DNA of 64,000 bases from Cynocephalus volans (GCF_027409185.1 NC_084462.1:185384071-185448070), one strand, 5' to 3'. Counted from the first letter of the stretch, positions 11,262 through 23,400 are shown. The notes: a model not told the origin generated them from the sequence alone. Translations and numbers: made by a program.

Positions 11262-11710
11262 TGTCGGGCACTGGACAGCAAGGTGACATTGTCTTTGCTA
11301 TCTGGGCATTGTGCCAGCAGGGGCTGGCTGCCCATCTGCCTGTCTTCCTGTCTGCCTATCTCCCCCTCCTCTCTCTCCTTGACAGCTGAAGTTTGGGTGA
11401 GTCCGGGACCCTGAGAGCTTTGTGGAGGAGAAATTTGGGCTTTTGCTTTGCTAATAAGTAGTTAGCCCTGAACCTTCAAAACATCATGGCAACAGAAAAT
11501 GTTCTATAAACAGCTTTGTACTAGACATAAATGGCTTAATCAGTATAATATGTTATTTTACTGGCTTATAAAAAGAACTTGAAATAAACTAAGGGTTTTT
11601 CTCAGGCTAGCAGCTTGGACAATCCCTCCTGATCCCATAAACATGTTTACTCATTAATTCTCTACTGTCTCCCCTTGGGTACCAGTCCACTACTACTAGG
11701 TTTAACAGTA
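11262..11710 (+). repeat. ERV-C 3' LTR
   Basis: The LTR begins TGTCGGGCAC after the polypurine tract. It contains TATAAAA at 11567-11573 and AATAAA at 11583-11588, and probably ends in CA near 11710 (GGTTTAACA). The 3' end is uncertain because no second copy is in the window. Sequence homologous to 41018-41730 begins right after it. Confidence 0.7.
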
Positions 11711-12455
11711 ATGGGCTAAAAGTTTATCTTGCATATAGGTAGTGCCCCCACAGTGACCTTAGGCCTGGGTTTATGACTTGCTTTGTCAAAGACAATAAAA
11801 GCAAACAAGATGCTAGTGGAGGTTTGGGAAGTGCATGAATGGTGGATATCGCTCTTCCCTCAATGCCCAGGAATCCTGCAGATGCCTTTGAGGAGTGGCC
11901 CATGCAGAGCCACACCTAGTCAGTTCAGCTCACACTGAGCACCTACATGTGTGGGGAGATTGCACCAGATCTGCAGCCCAGCCAGTCCCCATCCTCAGAG
12001 GGCACAGCCAGGAGCCCAAGACAAAGCCATGGAAGGTGCTGGATGGGATATCTCCTTAGGAGCAGAAGCAGGTGCTGATGAAGGAACAGGTGACCCTGGT
12101 TAGAGTCCCTGTGGACCAGTGTCTAGGATGGACCTCTCCTTTTCCACTTCTGGAATGAAGGTATCTTCACTGGGAATACTGTGTCTGTCTCACCTGTGCA
12201 GGTGGGCTCCATGAGGTAACTTACACGTGTTTTTAGGTTTCAATCTCAGGAACAGAAGAACCACACTTTGCAAGCTACAGTTTAGGAGACACTTCCACTT
12301 CCTGTCCTGGTTAAAATAGCTCCAGACTTCAGCTTGAGGCTGCATGTGGGAAGGGCTTTGTGTGTCATACCCTGGATGAGAATGAGCTGCATGTGGCCTG
12401 AGGAGGACTCAGGTGATGCCAACAAGGTCCCACATCCTCAATCCCACAGCATGGC
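11711..12455. repeat. Intergenic unit, copy 1 of a duplicated IGHV-flank segment
   Basis: This stretch is colinear with 41018-41730 in the same orientation. Shared blocks include CCTGCAGATGCC, CATGCAGAGCCA followed by CAGTCAG, GACACATCTGCC versus GACACTTCCACTT, and GTTAAAATAGCTCCAGA followed by TTCAGCT. I see no gene in it. Confidence 0.75.
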
Positions 12456-12846
12456 TGTGGGGAAAATAGAATAATTTAGTCAGGCTACCTCGGCTCAGGT
12501 TTGGTTGGGGGTCAAGCAGCACATTTCCTGTAAACAAGTTGTGTGTGGGTGGAGTTGGTGTGCATGTGCACCCATGTAACTTTCTAGTTAATAGCTATTG
12601 TGTGTTGTGAAGTTTTGTGAAGCAGGCTGGTTGGCAGAGCTTGTGTCTAACAATAGAGCATGTTTACTCTGCTGGCAGGTGCACAGTTTTCAATTTTTCT
12701 TTGAAGTTTGCCAGTAGCAGTTGAATTTTGGAGATTCTCTGTGTACTGCCTAGATCCTAGATGTGTGTGTGCGAATAAAGACTATTCCTTCTTCAACCAA
12801 GGCTCCAAGGACCTTTTTGTCTGGTTTGCAATTCTGCTTCTCAGCA
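12456..12846 (+). repeat. Probable solo LTR of another ERV family
   Basis: The block runs from TGTGGGGAAAATAG to CTTCTCAGCA. Near its end it has AATAAA at about 12774, followed by a short U5-like tail. It lacks adjoining viral genes. I do not recognise the family and could not find a clean target duplication. Confidence 0.45.
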
Positions 12847-12970
12847 CCTCCATCAGGAGGTGGGGTCTATGTCTCTGCCCCTAATTGGAGCTGAGCCCTG
12901 GGACTGGCTTCCACCAAGTGCAGAGGTCCGGAAAGTGCTGGGCCCCCAGGTTTCAGCCACTGATGCCAGG
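12847..12970 (+). repeat. MLT1-like (MaLR) LTR fragment
   Basis: GGAGGTGGGGTCTATGTCTC, followed by GACTGGCTTCCACC, matches the middle of MLT1-type LTRs as I know them. It sits where the V exon following the VH3 leader relic (13109-13152) would be expected. Confidence 0.4.
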
Positions 12971-13106
12971 GACACCACAGACACCGCCATGGGCATGATC
13001 CTTGCAATGTGCTGAGGCCAGCATAAGGCAGTGTTACCCCCATGACCACTCCGGAGTACCTGGATTTCCACTTACTTATGAAATGTCTGTAGTTCTCCAT
13101 GAAATG

Positions 13107-13152
13107 ACTTTTCAAAATAGCAATGAGGAAAACCCTGCTAAGCCCAAGCTAT
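13107..13152 (-). pseudogene. VH3-family leader exon relic with no V exon
   Basis: The minus strand from the octamer at 13286 down to about 13080 follows the layout of mammalian VH3 upstream regions: octamer, then GGTGATCAGGACTGAACACAG, then a leader-like TTGGGCTTAGCAGGGTTTTC. The position of the start codon reads ATA (13150-13152), and two bases are missing after it. A GT at 13107-13108 marks the donor position but in a weak context (AAAAGTCATT). The following 200 bp contain no V exon; MLT1-like and other sequence is there instead. The family assignment rests on remembered VH3 promoter sequence, so I hold it with moderate confidence. Confidence 0.5.
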
Positions 13153-13278
13153 GTGTTGTGTCATCTGTGTTCAGTCCTGATCACCTTATTGGAGCATCAG
13201 GGAATCTGGGACTAGGGATCCTCTCCCAGATCTGCAGGGTCATGGAAGGAATGGTTTTCATGCACAGAGGGAGGCCCT

Positions 13279-13286
13279 ATTTGCAT
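13279..13286 (-). promoter_or_regulatory. Ig octamer ATGCAAAT, orphan VH3 promoter
   Basis: A perfect octamer lies about 130 bp upstream of the leader relic, read on the minus strand. Oct-1/Oct-2 bind this site in VH promoters. It no longer serves an intact V segment. Confidence 0.65.
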
Positions 13287-13379
13287 GTTCTCCTCCTACA
13301 TACTAAGCTCTGGAGTAAGAGCCTATGGGGATGGCAGTTTCCAGAGCAGATATGAGTGTCCCAGGGGAGTATAATGGCA

Positions 13380-14250
13380 ATGACAGCATTTGAGAAAATA
13401 TTATTTTTTATTGTTTGATTTTAATACTAATATTAATATATAATTTTTTCTCATTTTTTACATAACTGCAAAAAACATTTCACGTAGGTGTCAGGTTTAC
13501 CTCATTTTTACAGCCATAAAACTGAACACAGGAAGACAGTGGAGCTGTGCAGTGTGTCCATGAGTTCATATGGGTAAGAATGAGCCCACTGTCTGGTCTG
13601 TGCTCCTCACGCCAGGACACAATGGCCTCCCAGAACCTACCCTAGGGCTTACTTAATCATACCGAGTAAGGTTTGCTGAACTCTCTTCCAGTAATTTGAA
13701 GGTGCTGTGATTTAACAACATTCTAGTGTTCATTTATAATATATAGAGAGCCGGTATTCATGGAGATGTTTTTTCAGGAGTCTCTGACAGTTCATATGGA
13801 TACATCTTTATTTGCAACCCTTCTTCTCTATAAATATATGTATTTTTTTATTTGTAACAAATGTATTGAGGTATAACTGACGTGAAATAAACTGTTCATA
13901 TTTAACATTTGTATTTGATAAGTATTGGCTTATGTGAGCTCCTGTGCAACCATCTCGACACAAAATATTGAACACACCTTGCATCTCAGAATGTGTCCTA
14001 CTGATTTTCTGTAACCCACCCTCCCCATTTGTGTGTCCTCACACCATACACCAGACAACTCCTGATCTTCCTGCAACTTCACATTAGTTTTCCTCTTGTA
14101 AAATTTGTAAGAATAAAACCATACACTGCAAATTTTTAGATAATTTTTATTCACAAATAAGATTGTACATAGTTATCAGGTAGAATGTGATCTCTCCGTA
14201 TTCACCTCCATTCTAAAATGATCAAATAGTGATAATTAAAATTATTGTCA
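13380..14250 (-). repeat. AT-rich intergenic DNA with an old LINE-1 3' UTR fragment
   Basis: About 13850-14130 resembles antisense 3' ends of old mammalian LINE-1s: TATTGAGGTATAACTGACGTG and, further on, AAAACCATACACTGCAAATTT. The stretch 13380-13850 shows no gene or repeat I can name. Confidence 0.4.
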
Positions 14251-14251
14251 T

Positions 14252-14415
14252 GGGCTGGTCCCATGGCTCACTTTGGAGAATGTGGCACTGGTAGCGCTGA
14301 GGCCGCGGGTTCGGATCCTATATAGGGATAGCTGGTGCACCCACTGGCTGAGTGTGGTGCAGACCACACCGTGCCGAGGTTTGCAATACCCTTACTGGTC
14401 AAATTAAAAAAAACA
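14252..14415 (+). repeat. Dimeric tRNA-derived SINE (CYN-like)
   Basis: The SINE begins GGGCTGGTCCCATGGCTCAC. It has a box-B-like GCGGGTTCGGATCC, then a second tRNA-like unit (CACTGGCTGAGTGTGGTGC), and an A-rich tail near 14404-14415. The two-unit layout is shared with 62659-62813. Confidence 0.8.
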
Positions 14416-14429
14416 TATATATAGTCACC

Positions 14430-14800
14430 TTAATCTTTGATCATTTCTTTGTTGTCATAACATTCCGTATCCCCTGTTCTGTTTTAATATGCAATGCGTT
14501 ACTGTTATCAAGTTATCCTGCTGTGCAGTACAGAACCAGGACTACTTCCTCCTCTCTAAGTGTAACATTGCACCTGCTGAAAAGCTTCTCTCATCTCCCC
14601 TGCTCCTAATTCTCCCAGTAGGTAGTAGCTACTATTCTCTCAAAATCTGTGATATGTATGTATGTTTGGATTCTGCATATGAGTGACGTATGTGGTATTT
14701 GTAATTCTGAGCCAGAATTATTTCACTTAACCTGATATCTCCTATTCTTATACATGTTGTTCAAATGAAAGATTTCATCATTTTCATGAATGAACAGTAT
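14430..14800 (-). repeat. Old LINE-1 3' end fragment
   Basis: The plus strand reads as antisense LINE-1 3' sequence: CATATGAGTGACGTATGTGG, then TTATTTCACTTAACCTG, and ACATGTTGTTCAAATGAAAG. It ends close to the 3' side of the VH4 pseudogene. Confidence 0.55.
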
Positions 14801-14924
14801 TCTAGGAGGCAGAAAAAACACATCATGATAGAAAACTGGCTGCAACTGACTATGGGTCTGGGCCCTGTACTCAGTGGGTTCTGGGTCTCCTGCAGCCAGG
14901 TTCACTACTGGCCACCTGCAGGGA

Positions 14925-14963
14925 GGTTCGTGTCTGGGCTCACAGTGACTTTCCCTCACTGTA
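14925..14963 (-). promoter_or_regulatory. RSS of the VH4-like pseudogene (23-bp spacer)
   Basis: On the minus strand the heptamer TACAGTG (14957-14963) is followed by exactly 23 bp and a nonamer ACACGAACC (14925-14933). The heptamer differs from the consensus CACAGTG at its first base, an important position for RAG cleavage. Confidence 0.8.
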
Positions 14964-15399
<436 letters not shown>

Positions 15400-15506
15400 G
15401 TTCCTACAGATGAGATCCATGATTCTGAGAAATTATTTCGTAGACTGAGGAGTAGCATGAGTTTAAGTAAATGCTGCCGTGGTTTCATCTGGCTGCCAAA
15501 TTGACC

Positions 15507-15514
15507 ATTTGCAT
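15507..15514 (-). promoter_or_regulatory. Ig octamer of the VH4-like pseudogene
   Basis: A perfect ATGCAAAT on the minus strand lies 108 bp upstream of the leader ATG, in the expected place for a VH promoter. Confidence 0.75.
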
Positions 15515-16391
15515 GTGTGAGGTGCCTTTGTATGTAAATGTGATAGGAATAAGGAGGCTCCTGTCTTTAGGGTTCACCCTAGTAGGAAGATGCTGGCTGT
15601 GCCCTCAGAGAACTCAGGTCTCCCCTCCCCAAGCTCAAGGTCCTTTCCTTCCAGGCCATGAAATCTGGTGTAGGAGCTGGTCAGTGATCTGGGTGTTGCC
15701 AATCCTCAAAGATGCCTTTGTGAGTAGAAGCAATAACCCACTACTCATTACATACAGGTACTTAAAAATCTTCATGGAAAAACTTTCTATATCTTTAGTA
15801 TCTATTTTCCATTTGTTCTTTAAATTTCTTCATAAATATCTAAGTGTCCAAATGTCACAGACATATTTAAACACTCTAAGACAGCAGCTAAATGTAATAA
15901 ACACATTAAATTCAGACAAATCTGGGTCCAATCCAACATTAACTGTAGTTCAGAACAGCTTATTTAACTTGAGTGAACATTTCTTCATCTGAATTAGCTT
16001 TACTACAGAGCATATTAAAGTTTTGCTATGAAGTTGGATCTTTTAATGCCCATCTTTCATTGGTTGATATAGAAATGACACAGACCTATTTGCTTACATG
16101 ATAATCATTCCTGCCATTGTCAAAATGCCCATCAGCCTCCTCATTCTGTTTCTTTCCTCTACACACTTGAGTGTCTGCAAGAACACCCTGGACCTCAGGG
16201 CTCTCCTTGAGGGACAACTTAGAAGAATATAAGCTCTACTCAGTGCTATCTACAGACACAGCTAATGGAAGGGCCTCAGATCACTGATATGCTGGTACAG
16301 ACACCTGGTTTTGTACTGACTAACACATCCTAGACTATCCATTTCTTGTCACTACCAAGAATTTCGAATTCAGGGAACATGATCTTTAGGA
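15515..16391. other. Intergenic DNA, nothing recognised
   Basis: No gene, SINE or clear LINE segment is visible. The 173-codon frame at 15471-15992 has no recognisable motif and reads through the VH4 upstream region, so I treat it as chance. Confidence 0.5.
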
Positions 16392-16397
16392 TTTTGG
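16392..16397. repeat. ERV-B target duplication (3' side)
   Basis: TTTTGG here pairs with CTTTGG at 30277-30282, flanking the two LTR ends. It is a 6-bp duplication with one mismatch. Confidence 0.65.
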
Positions 16398-16935
16398 TGC
16401 TGCTTTGCCTCCCATGGATTTGTCACCCATTTTGCCTGGGTGATGGAGCCACCAAAGATTACTGAAAGCCCATCTCTTCTGAGCAGTGAGAAGCCCCAAA
16501 AGTGGGTTAATCTCCTGGAACCGTCAAGAGAGGCAGTTCTTCCATTTGTGAAATTAACCAAGAGTTAGGGTTCTCTGCCTGCTTTTATTCTTCAGATCAG
16601 GAAGTTACAGGAAGAGAACACAGGTGCGGTTTTTGCTAAGTACTGTTTAACAAGTTTAACAATAGAAGCTGGTAACATTAAGTAGAACCACTAACAAAAG
16701 ATTGATTTTAGTAAACATTCTCTTCTTACAGCAATTTCCCAGTATCTTTACATATCAATCAGTAACCTGTCTTTCTTTCAGCCAGCAACCTTGCTGTGTT
16801 ACAATTCTTTTTCTTACAAAAGAGACTATATAGCCTGGCGAAAATTTCCTGTCCTTTGCAAGGTCAATATTTGAAACTGCAAGGCTTTGGACAACCAGGC
16901 CCTGTGAAGTACATTTGCTTTATGCATACTCTACA
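16398..16935 (-). repeat. ERV-B 3' LTR
   Basis: It is the partner of 29743-30276 along its whole length, for example CTGGTAACATTAAGTAGA, CAAGGTCAATATTTGAAAC and CCAGGCCCTGTGAAGTACAT. On the minus strand it begins TGTAGAGTATGC after a polypurine tract and ends in CA at 16398. Confidence 0.9.
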
Positions 16936-16957
16936 TCTCCCCCCATTTTATTTATTT
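16936..16957 (-). other. ERV-B polypurine tract
   Basis: On the minus strand AAATAAAATGGGGGGAGA runs directly up to the LTR start. It would prime plus-strand DNA synthesis. Confidence 0.75.
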
Positions 16958-17716
16958 AAAAGGAAAAGCAAAAGATATATATCAGGTTTCCTCAGTTAAG
17001 ACAAAAGCATTTAAAGAAAAGTTCGTATCATTTAGCAGGGCAAGTCCTTTTAATTTACTTCAGGTGAGGATGGAGGATGTCATCATCTCAGGGTGGCTGC
17101 AGTGGCATCATTCCAGGTGCTGTGAATTAGGTGTAATTACCAATTGTTAAAACTCTGGAAGGGGATTCTGCTCCATATAATAGTTGATTCTGAGTCCAGA
17201 GAGCTTGTTAATGTTAAACTGTCCAAGACATTATTGCTTTCAGTGTCTAGCCTTTTGTAAAATTTTTGATCAATTACAAAATTTTTGTTTAAGAACAGGA
17301 TGTCTCATCCAAGTTACAAATACCATCTTTGAGGCCAGGAAAATATAGACAATTGCTTTTATAGAGAAGATGTTATTTCCCCATTTATGATCAAGGCATT
17401 CCTCATAAGCATTGATGATCAATACCTTGACTGAAAAAGTTTTACCATTTTTGTTTTGTTTTGTTTTTGAATAAGTCCCACAACACTGGGAAGGATCTTT
17501 CCCAGGTGATCTGTCTCACATCAGTGGGGAAGGATGAACAGCAGGCAGGATGAAGCAGCAATTAGGCCAAGTTAAGGCAACATGAAAGAGGGGTCAGCAA
17601 TCTAGAAGTGAGATGTGCTATCTTACATCCAAAGGTTTAAATTGTATCCTGTTATAAAGATAGAGAGTAAGTTTTCATTGAATTTATAAAAATAGCCACA
17701 TTGCCATAATAATCAT
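16958..17716 (-). other. ERV-B 3' internal region, no recognisable env
   Basis: AT-rich sequence between the polypurine tract and L1-B has no frame of note in the minus direction and no Env motif that I can identify. With 24169-25990 it forms the region where env would lie. Confidence 0.5.
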
Positions 17717-17728
17717 AAGGATACTTAA
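17717..17728. repeat. L1-B target duplication, left copy
   Basis: AAGGATACTTAA occurs here and at 24157-24168, exactly flanking the element. Confidence 0.85.
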
Positions 17729-19270
17729 GGGTTTTTCAAGATGGCGGCGGCTGCGGCGGCTGGCGCGGAGTAGCTGAGGTGGAAAAGGTGGCCACTGGGC
17801 CACAGGCAGCTGGGAAACTTGTGGACATTACTTTCGCCATCTCTTAAGGGAGGACTGCTGCTGCTGGCCGGTCGTGGGGGGTGACTACCACTTTGCCCCG
17901 GCAGGAGAGGCTGCCTCACTTACAGGAAACAGATTTGAAGTGAGGAGCAGAAAAAGAACTGTTTCTTAGCTGCAAAAGTGAGTCTCTAAACAGGGAACAC
18001 GGCGCCAGGGCTGCTGTGGATGCAGCCAGGATCCCGGAGGCCGGGGCTGGGCTGAAGGCTGCCAGCTGCCCTATTCAGGATTCAAGGTTTCAGGCCAGCA
18101 TGAAAGAAGATTCCTGGGAGCGCCCGAGCTGCACCGCGACGGAACAGCCCGAGGCGGCAGCGGCCGAGAACGGGGAAGGCAACAAACCAGAGACAGAGTG
18201 AGCGCCCAACCTAGCACAGCACTGTGAGTGACCCCTGGCACAGCTCTGTTCGGGGGGTGGATGCCCACCAGGCTCCCGCCTGCACCACCAGGCCACTCAC
18301 CGCCCCAGGGCTGCCTCCATTTTCCCAGGTGCAGGCAGCCCCGCCCAGCTCGGCCATCACTGAGCCTTCCCACTTGCTTGGCCCAGCGTGGGGCTTTCCG
18401 GAGCCTGCGGGCCGGCCTCCCCTCTCACTCCTTCCGTGGTTCTCTGGTGGGGATGGTGGCGGGGGGCATCCCCGGCCAGTGTCGGGAGGGCAAGGAGGTA
18501 GAGGCGGGCTGACTGTCACTCCACCACACCCTGGACTCCGGCCCCAGGTAAACTCCCTGTTACTGGGAGGCAGATACCATCTCTGTGGCCACCAGATTGG
18601 AAAAAAGCCTAACAAAATTTTGGTTGGGAATAGTGTGGTAGGAGAGTTCCCAGGTCTGTTTGAACCTGCCGGAGAGCAGGCTGCAGGAGGGCGCTAAACT
18701 CGGATTATACCGGGGGGATAAAAAGGTTAACAAGACCCGAGAAAGATCTACATAGTGCTATAAAGGCACCCAGAGACACCGATCGTCTGTGCCTCGCAGA
18801 AACCTGGTAGACTTCCTGGGCGAGGCAGTGCCGAGCAGGGTCTTGAAGGCCCAGCTGATAGACGAGGGGTGCAGAAGACACGCCCCAGCCAAGCACAGTG
18901 CACACAGAGTGGAGAGACGTGCGGCCAGGGAGGTGGAGAATCAACAGAAACCACACACCCTGTGGGGTTGCCACTGCACGATCTAACAGCCTGGGCCAGA
19001 GCACACGGAACAGGGAGAAGTCCTGCACAGGAAGTGAAAGCTCAACAGAGATCACACACCCTGTGGTACGTGATCCAACAGCCCAGCAGAGTCCAAGCTG
19101 ACCAGAAAGGTGGCTCCCCGGAGAAGCCCAAGACCCGAGCCAACCACACACACAAGGCACTAGAGGCCAACTGAGCAGTCACGGAGGGAGCCATACCAAA
19201 TTGGCAACCACAGCAACATCCTAGTTAGTCATTAGTCTCAAACCGGTGGACTGTGAAACCCCCTGCCACA
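17729..19270 (+). promoter_or_regulatory. L1-B 5' UTR (internal promoter region)
   Basis: The GC-rich leader starts with CAAGATGGCGGCGG, which includes a YY1-like AAGATGGC near the start as in other mammalian LINE-1s. It has no conserved coding frame and is colinear with 6438-about 8020 of L1-A. Confidence 0.7.
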
Positions 19271-20250
19271 ATGAATAAACACCAAAAAAAAAGATACCAG
19301 AAATACAAAAAATCAAGAAAGTACACCACCAAAAGTTAATAAATCTCATACTCTAGATCCTATAGAACAAGAAGCCCTTGAAATAACTGACAAGAAGTTT
19401 CGAGTGATAATTCTAAGGAAACTGAATGAGATACAAGAAAACTCAGCTAGACATCATGATGAAATGAGGAAAAGTATACAGGATCTGAAAGAGGAAACGT
19501 ACAAGGAAATCAATGTCCTGAAAAAAAATGTAGCAGAACTTGCTGAACTGAAGACGTTATTCAGCGAAATAAAAAACACAACGGAGAGTTTAACCAGCAG
19601 GCTTGTCGAAGTTGAAGAGAGAACCTCTGAACTTGAAGATGGGCTGTTTGAAATAACACAAGCAGACAAAAAGAAAGAAAAAAGAATCAAGGACATTGAA
19701 GAAAATCTGAGAGATATCAGACAACCTTAAGTGCTCAAATATCCGAGTCATGGGTATTCCAGAAGGGGAGGAAAATGGAGATTCCATTGAAAACATATTC
19801 AACAAAATAGTGGCAGAAAACTTCCCAGGTATAGGAAAAATCACAGATCTTCAGATCCAGGAAGCTCAATGATCTCCAAATGTATTCAACCCAAAAAGAC
19901 CTTCTCCAAGACATGTCATAGTCAAATTGGCAAAACTCAGAGACAAAGAGAGAATCTTAAAAGCTGCAAGAGAGAAGCATCAAATCACCTATAAGGGAGC
20001 CCCAGTGAGGGAAACATGAGACTCTTCATCATAAACCCTAAAAGCTAGAAAGGAATGGGATGATATATTCAAAATACTAAAAGACAAAGATTGCCAGCCA
20101 AGAATACTCTACCCTACAAGGCTATCCTTCCAAAATGAAGGGCAAATAGTATATTTCTCAGACAAAGAAAAACTGCGGGAGTTCACCACCACACAACCAC
20201 CCTTAAAAGAAATCCTCAAGGGAGTACTGGGTTTGGTTCCTGAAAAATAA
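19271..20250 (+). pseudogene. L1-B ORF1, frameshifted
   Basis: The ATG at 19271 is followed by a 9-A run where L1-A has 8. The first frame therefore ends within about 22 codons, and the real frame is entered out of phase. The coiled coil reads at 19404-19700 (KKNVAELAELKTLF, then EERTSELEDGLFEI). A second shift after ENLRDI (near 19722) moves SNIRVMGIPEGEENG to another frame. The C-terminal part includes KDKERILKAAREKHQITY-like sequence near 19940, and the TAA is at 20248-20250. It would not make full-length ORF1p, the RNA-binding partner needed for LINE-1 movement. Confidence 0.88.
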
Positions 20251-20437
20251 CTACCACTGCCATAAAAACCGAAGAAAAATCTAAACCCGCTAGTATAATA
20301 AAAATGGCATTCATGAAGAGGAAAGAATCAAACAAAAACGCTATCTACAACCTAAGTAACCAACAAACACAGAAACCAAACAGTAAATCAGAAAGCAAGG
20401 AACAAAAGACACCTAAGACAACCAAACAACCAATAAA

Positions 20438-23400
20438 ATGCTAGGAATAAATCAACACCTTTCAATAACAACTCTTAATGTAAAAGGCTTAAATTCCCCA
20501 ATTAAAAGACACAGACTGGCTGACTGGATCATAAAGCAGGACCCAGCTATATGCTGCCTACAAGAGACCCACCTCACCCATAAACATTCACACAGACTAA
20601 GAGTGAAAGGATGGAAAAAGATTTACCATGCCAACAGAAAAGAAAAACGAGCTGGAGTAGCTATTCTTATATCTGACAAAATAGACTTTAAACTAAAAAC
20701 CATAAAAAGAGACAATGAGGGACACTACTTAATGATAAAAGGACTGATCCATCAAGAAGACATAACAATCATAAATATGTACGCACTCAATGTTGGAGCA
20801 GCCAGATTTATAAAACAAACTCTATTAGACCTAAAGAAGGAAATAGACACTAATACCATAATAGCAGGGGACCTGAACACCCCACTGTCAATATTAGACA
20901 GATCATCTAGGCAAAGAATCAGTAGAGAAACACAAGATCTAAACAAGACTCTAGGCCAATTGGAATTGGCAGATATCTACAGAACATTCCATCCAACAAA
21001 CTGAGAATATTCATTCTTCTCATCAGCACATGGATCATTCTCTAGGATAGATCACATATTAGGTCACAAATCAAGTCTCAATAAATTCAAAAAAATTGGA
21101 ATTATCCCATGTATCTTCTCAGACCACAATGGATTAAAACTAGAAATTAATAACAAACGAAACTCTGGAAAGTATACAAACACATGGAAACTAAACAGCA
21201 TTCTACTTAATGACATATGGGTCCAAGAAGAAATCAAGCAGGAAATCAAAAAATTTATTGAAACTAATGAAAACAATGATACATCATACCAAAACCTGTG
21301 GGATACTGCAAGAGCAGTATTGAGGGGGAAATTTATTGCATTAAACGCTCACTTCAGAAGAATGGAAAGATGGCAAGTGAACAACCTAACACTTCACCTT
21401 AAAGAAATATAAAAGCAAGAACAATCCAAACCTAAATTTAGGAGAGGGAAAGGAATCATTAAGATCAGAGCAGAACTTAATGAAATTGAAACCCAAAAAA
21501 CAATACAAAAGATCAATGAATCAAAAAGTTGATTTTTTGAAAAGATAAATAAAATTAACAAACCATTAGCATGGCTAACAAAAAAAAGAAGAGAGAAGAC
21601 TCAAATAACAAAAATTAGAAATGAAAAGGCGATATTACAACTGATTCATCTGAAATACAAGGAATCATTCGAGACTAGTATAAACAACTATATGCCAAGA
21701 AATTTGAAAATCTGGAGGACATGGATAAATTTCTGGACACACACAAGCTCCCAAAACTGAACCGTGAAGACGTAGAAAATTTGAACAGACCAATAACAAT
21801 AAAGGAGATTGAAGCTGTAATCAGAAGGCTACCAACAACGAAAGGCCCAGGAGCAGATGGATTCACAGCAGAAGTTTACCAAACATTCAAAGAGGAATTG
21901 ACACCGATTCTTTACAAACTATTCCAAAAGATTGAAACGGATGCAAATCTCCCAAACTCATTCTATGAAGCAAACATCATCCTGATACCAAAACCAGGTA
22001 AAGATATAACCAAAAAAGAAAACTACAGGCCGATATCCTTGATGAATATAGATGCAAAAATCCTCATTAAAATACTAGCAAACAGAATACAGCAACACAT
22101 ACAAAAAATTATTCATCACGGTCAAGTGGGATTCATCCCAGGGATGCAAGGTTGGTTCAACATACACAAATCAATAAATGTGATACACCATATTAATAAA
22201 CTCAAAGACAAGGACCATATGATCATCTCCATAGATGCTGAAAAAGCATTTGATAAAGTTCAGCACTCATTCATGACAAAGACCCTCTATAAGTTAGGTA
22301 TAGGGGGAAAGTATCTCAACATAATTAAAGCCATATATACCAAACCCACTGCCAATATCATCCTGAATGGGGAAAAGCTGATAGCTGTTCCTTTAAGAAC
22401 AGGAACTAGACAAGGATGCCCACTCTCACCACTCCTATTCAACATAGTGTTGGAAGTACTAGCCAGAGCAATCAGAGAAGAGAAGGAAATAAAGGGCATC
22501 CAGATTGGAAAAGAGGAAGTCAAACTGTCCCTGTTTGCAGATGACATGATCCTATATATCGAACAGCCTAAAACGTCTACAAAAAAACTGTTGGAATTGA
22601 TAAATGATTTCAGCACAGGAGCAGGATACAAAATCAACACAGAAAAATCAGTAGCATTTCTTTTCTCCAATAGTGAACATGCAGAACGAGAAATCAAGAA
22701 AGCCTGCCCATTTACATTAGCCACCAAAAAAATAAAATACTTAGGAATTGAGTTAACCAAGGAGGTGAAAAATCTCTATAATGAGAACTACAAACCACTG
22801 CTGAGAGAAATTAGAGAGGATAAAAGAAGATGGAAAGATATTCCATGCTCTTGGATTGGAAGAATCAACATAGTGAAAATGTCCATACTACCCAAAGTGA
22901 TATACAAATTCAATGCAATCCCCATCAAAATTCCAAAGACATTTTTCTCAGAAATGGAAAAAACTATCCAGTCATTTATATGGAACAATAAAAGACCACG
23001 CATAGCCAAAGCAATGCTCAGCAAAAAAAATAAAGCTGGAGGCATAACACTACCTGACTTTAAGCTATACTACAAAGCTATAATAACCAAAACAGTATGG
23101 TACTGGCATAAAAACAGACACACTGACCAATGGAATAGAATAGAGAATCCAGAAATCAACCCACACACTTACTGCCATCTGATCTTTGACAAAGGCACCA
23201 AGCCTATTCACTGGGGAAGGGACTGCCTCTTCAGCAAATGGTGCTGGGATAACTGGATATCCATATGCAGGAGAATGAAACTAGATCCATATCTCTCACC
23301 GTATATTAAAATAAACTCAAAATAGTTTAAGGATTTAAATATGCACCCTGAAACAATAAAACTTCTTAAAGAAAACATAGGAGAAACACTTCAGGAAACA

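Larger units (their letters stand above)
80..11710 (+). mobile_element. ERV-C: class II (betaretrovirus-like) provirus, 5' part outside window
   Basis: A plus-strand provirus remnant reads in the order reverse transcriptase end (about 180-654), RNase H/integrase (8201-9700), env (9852-11144), polypurine tract (11250-11261) and 3' LTR (11262-about 11710). Its 5' LTR and gag would lie left of the window. The reverse transcriptase and RNase H parts are separated by LINE-1 copy L1-A (655-8200), and the 12-bp repeat TGGAGTGCCTTC on each side shows that L1-A inserted here. Integrase and Env motifs resemble betaretroviruses. Stops and frameshifts occur throughout, so no protein is expected. Confidence 0.8.

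Noticed and set aside
15471-15992. 173-codon plus-strand frame
   Set aside because: No domain, repeat or splice context; it starts antisense to the VH4 promoter region.
18071-18697. Overlapping long frames on both strands
   Set aside because: They lie in the GC-rich L1-B 5' UTR; stops are rare there by composition alone.
22287-22760. 157-codon minus-strand frame
   Set aside because: It is the antisense shadow of the L1-B reverse transcriptase and recurs antisense to every LINE-1 ORF2 here.
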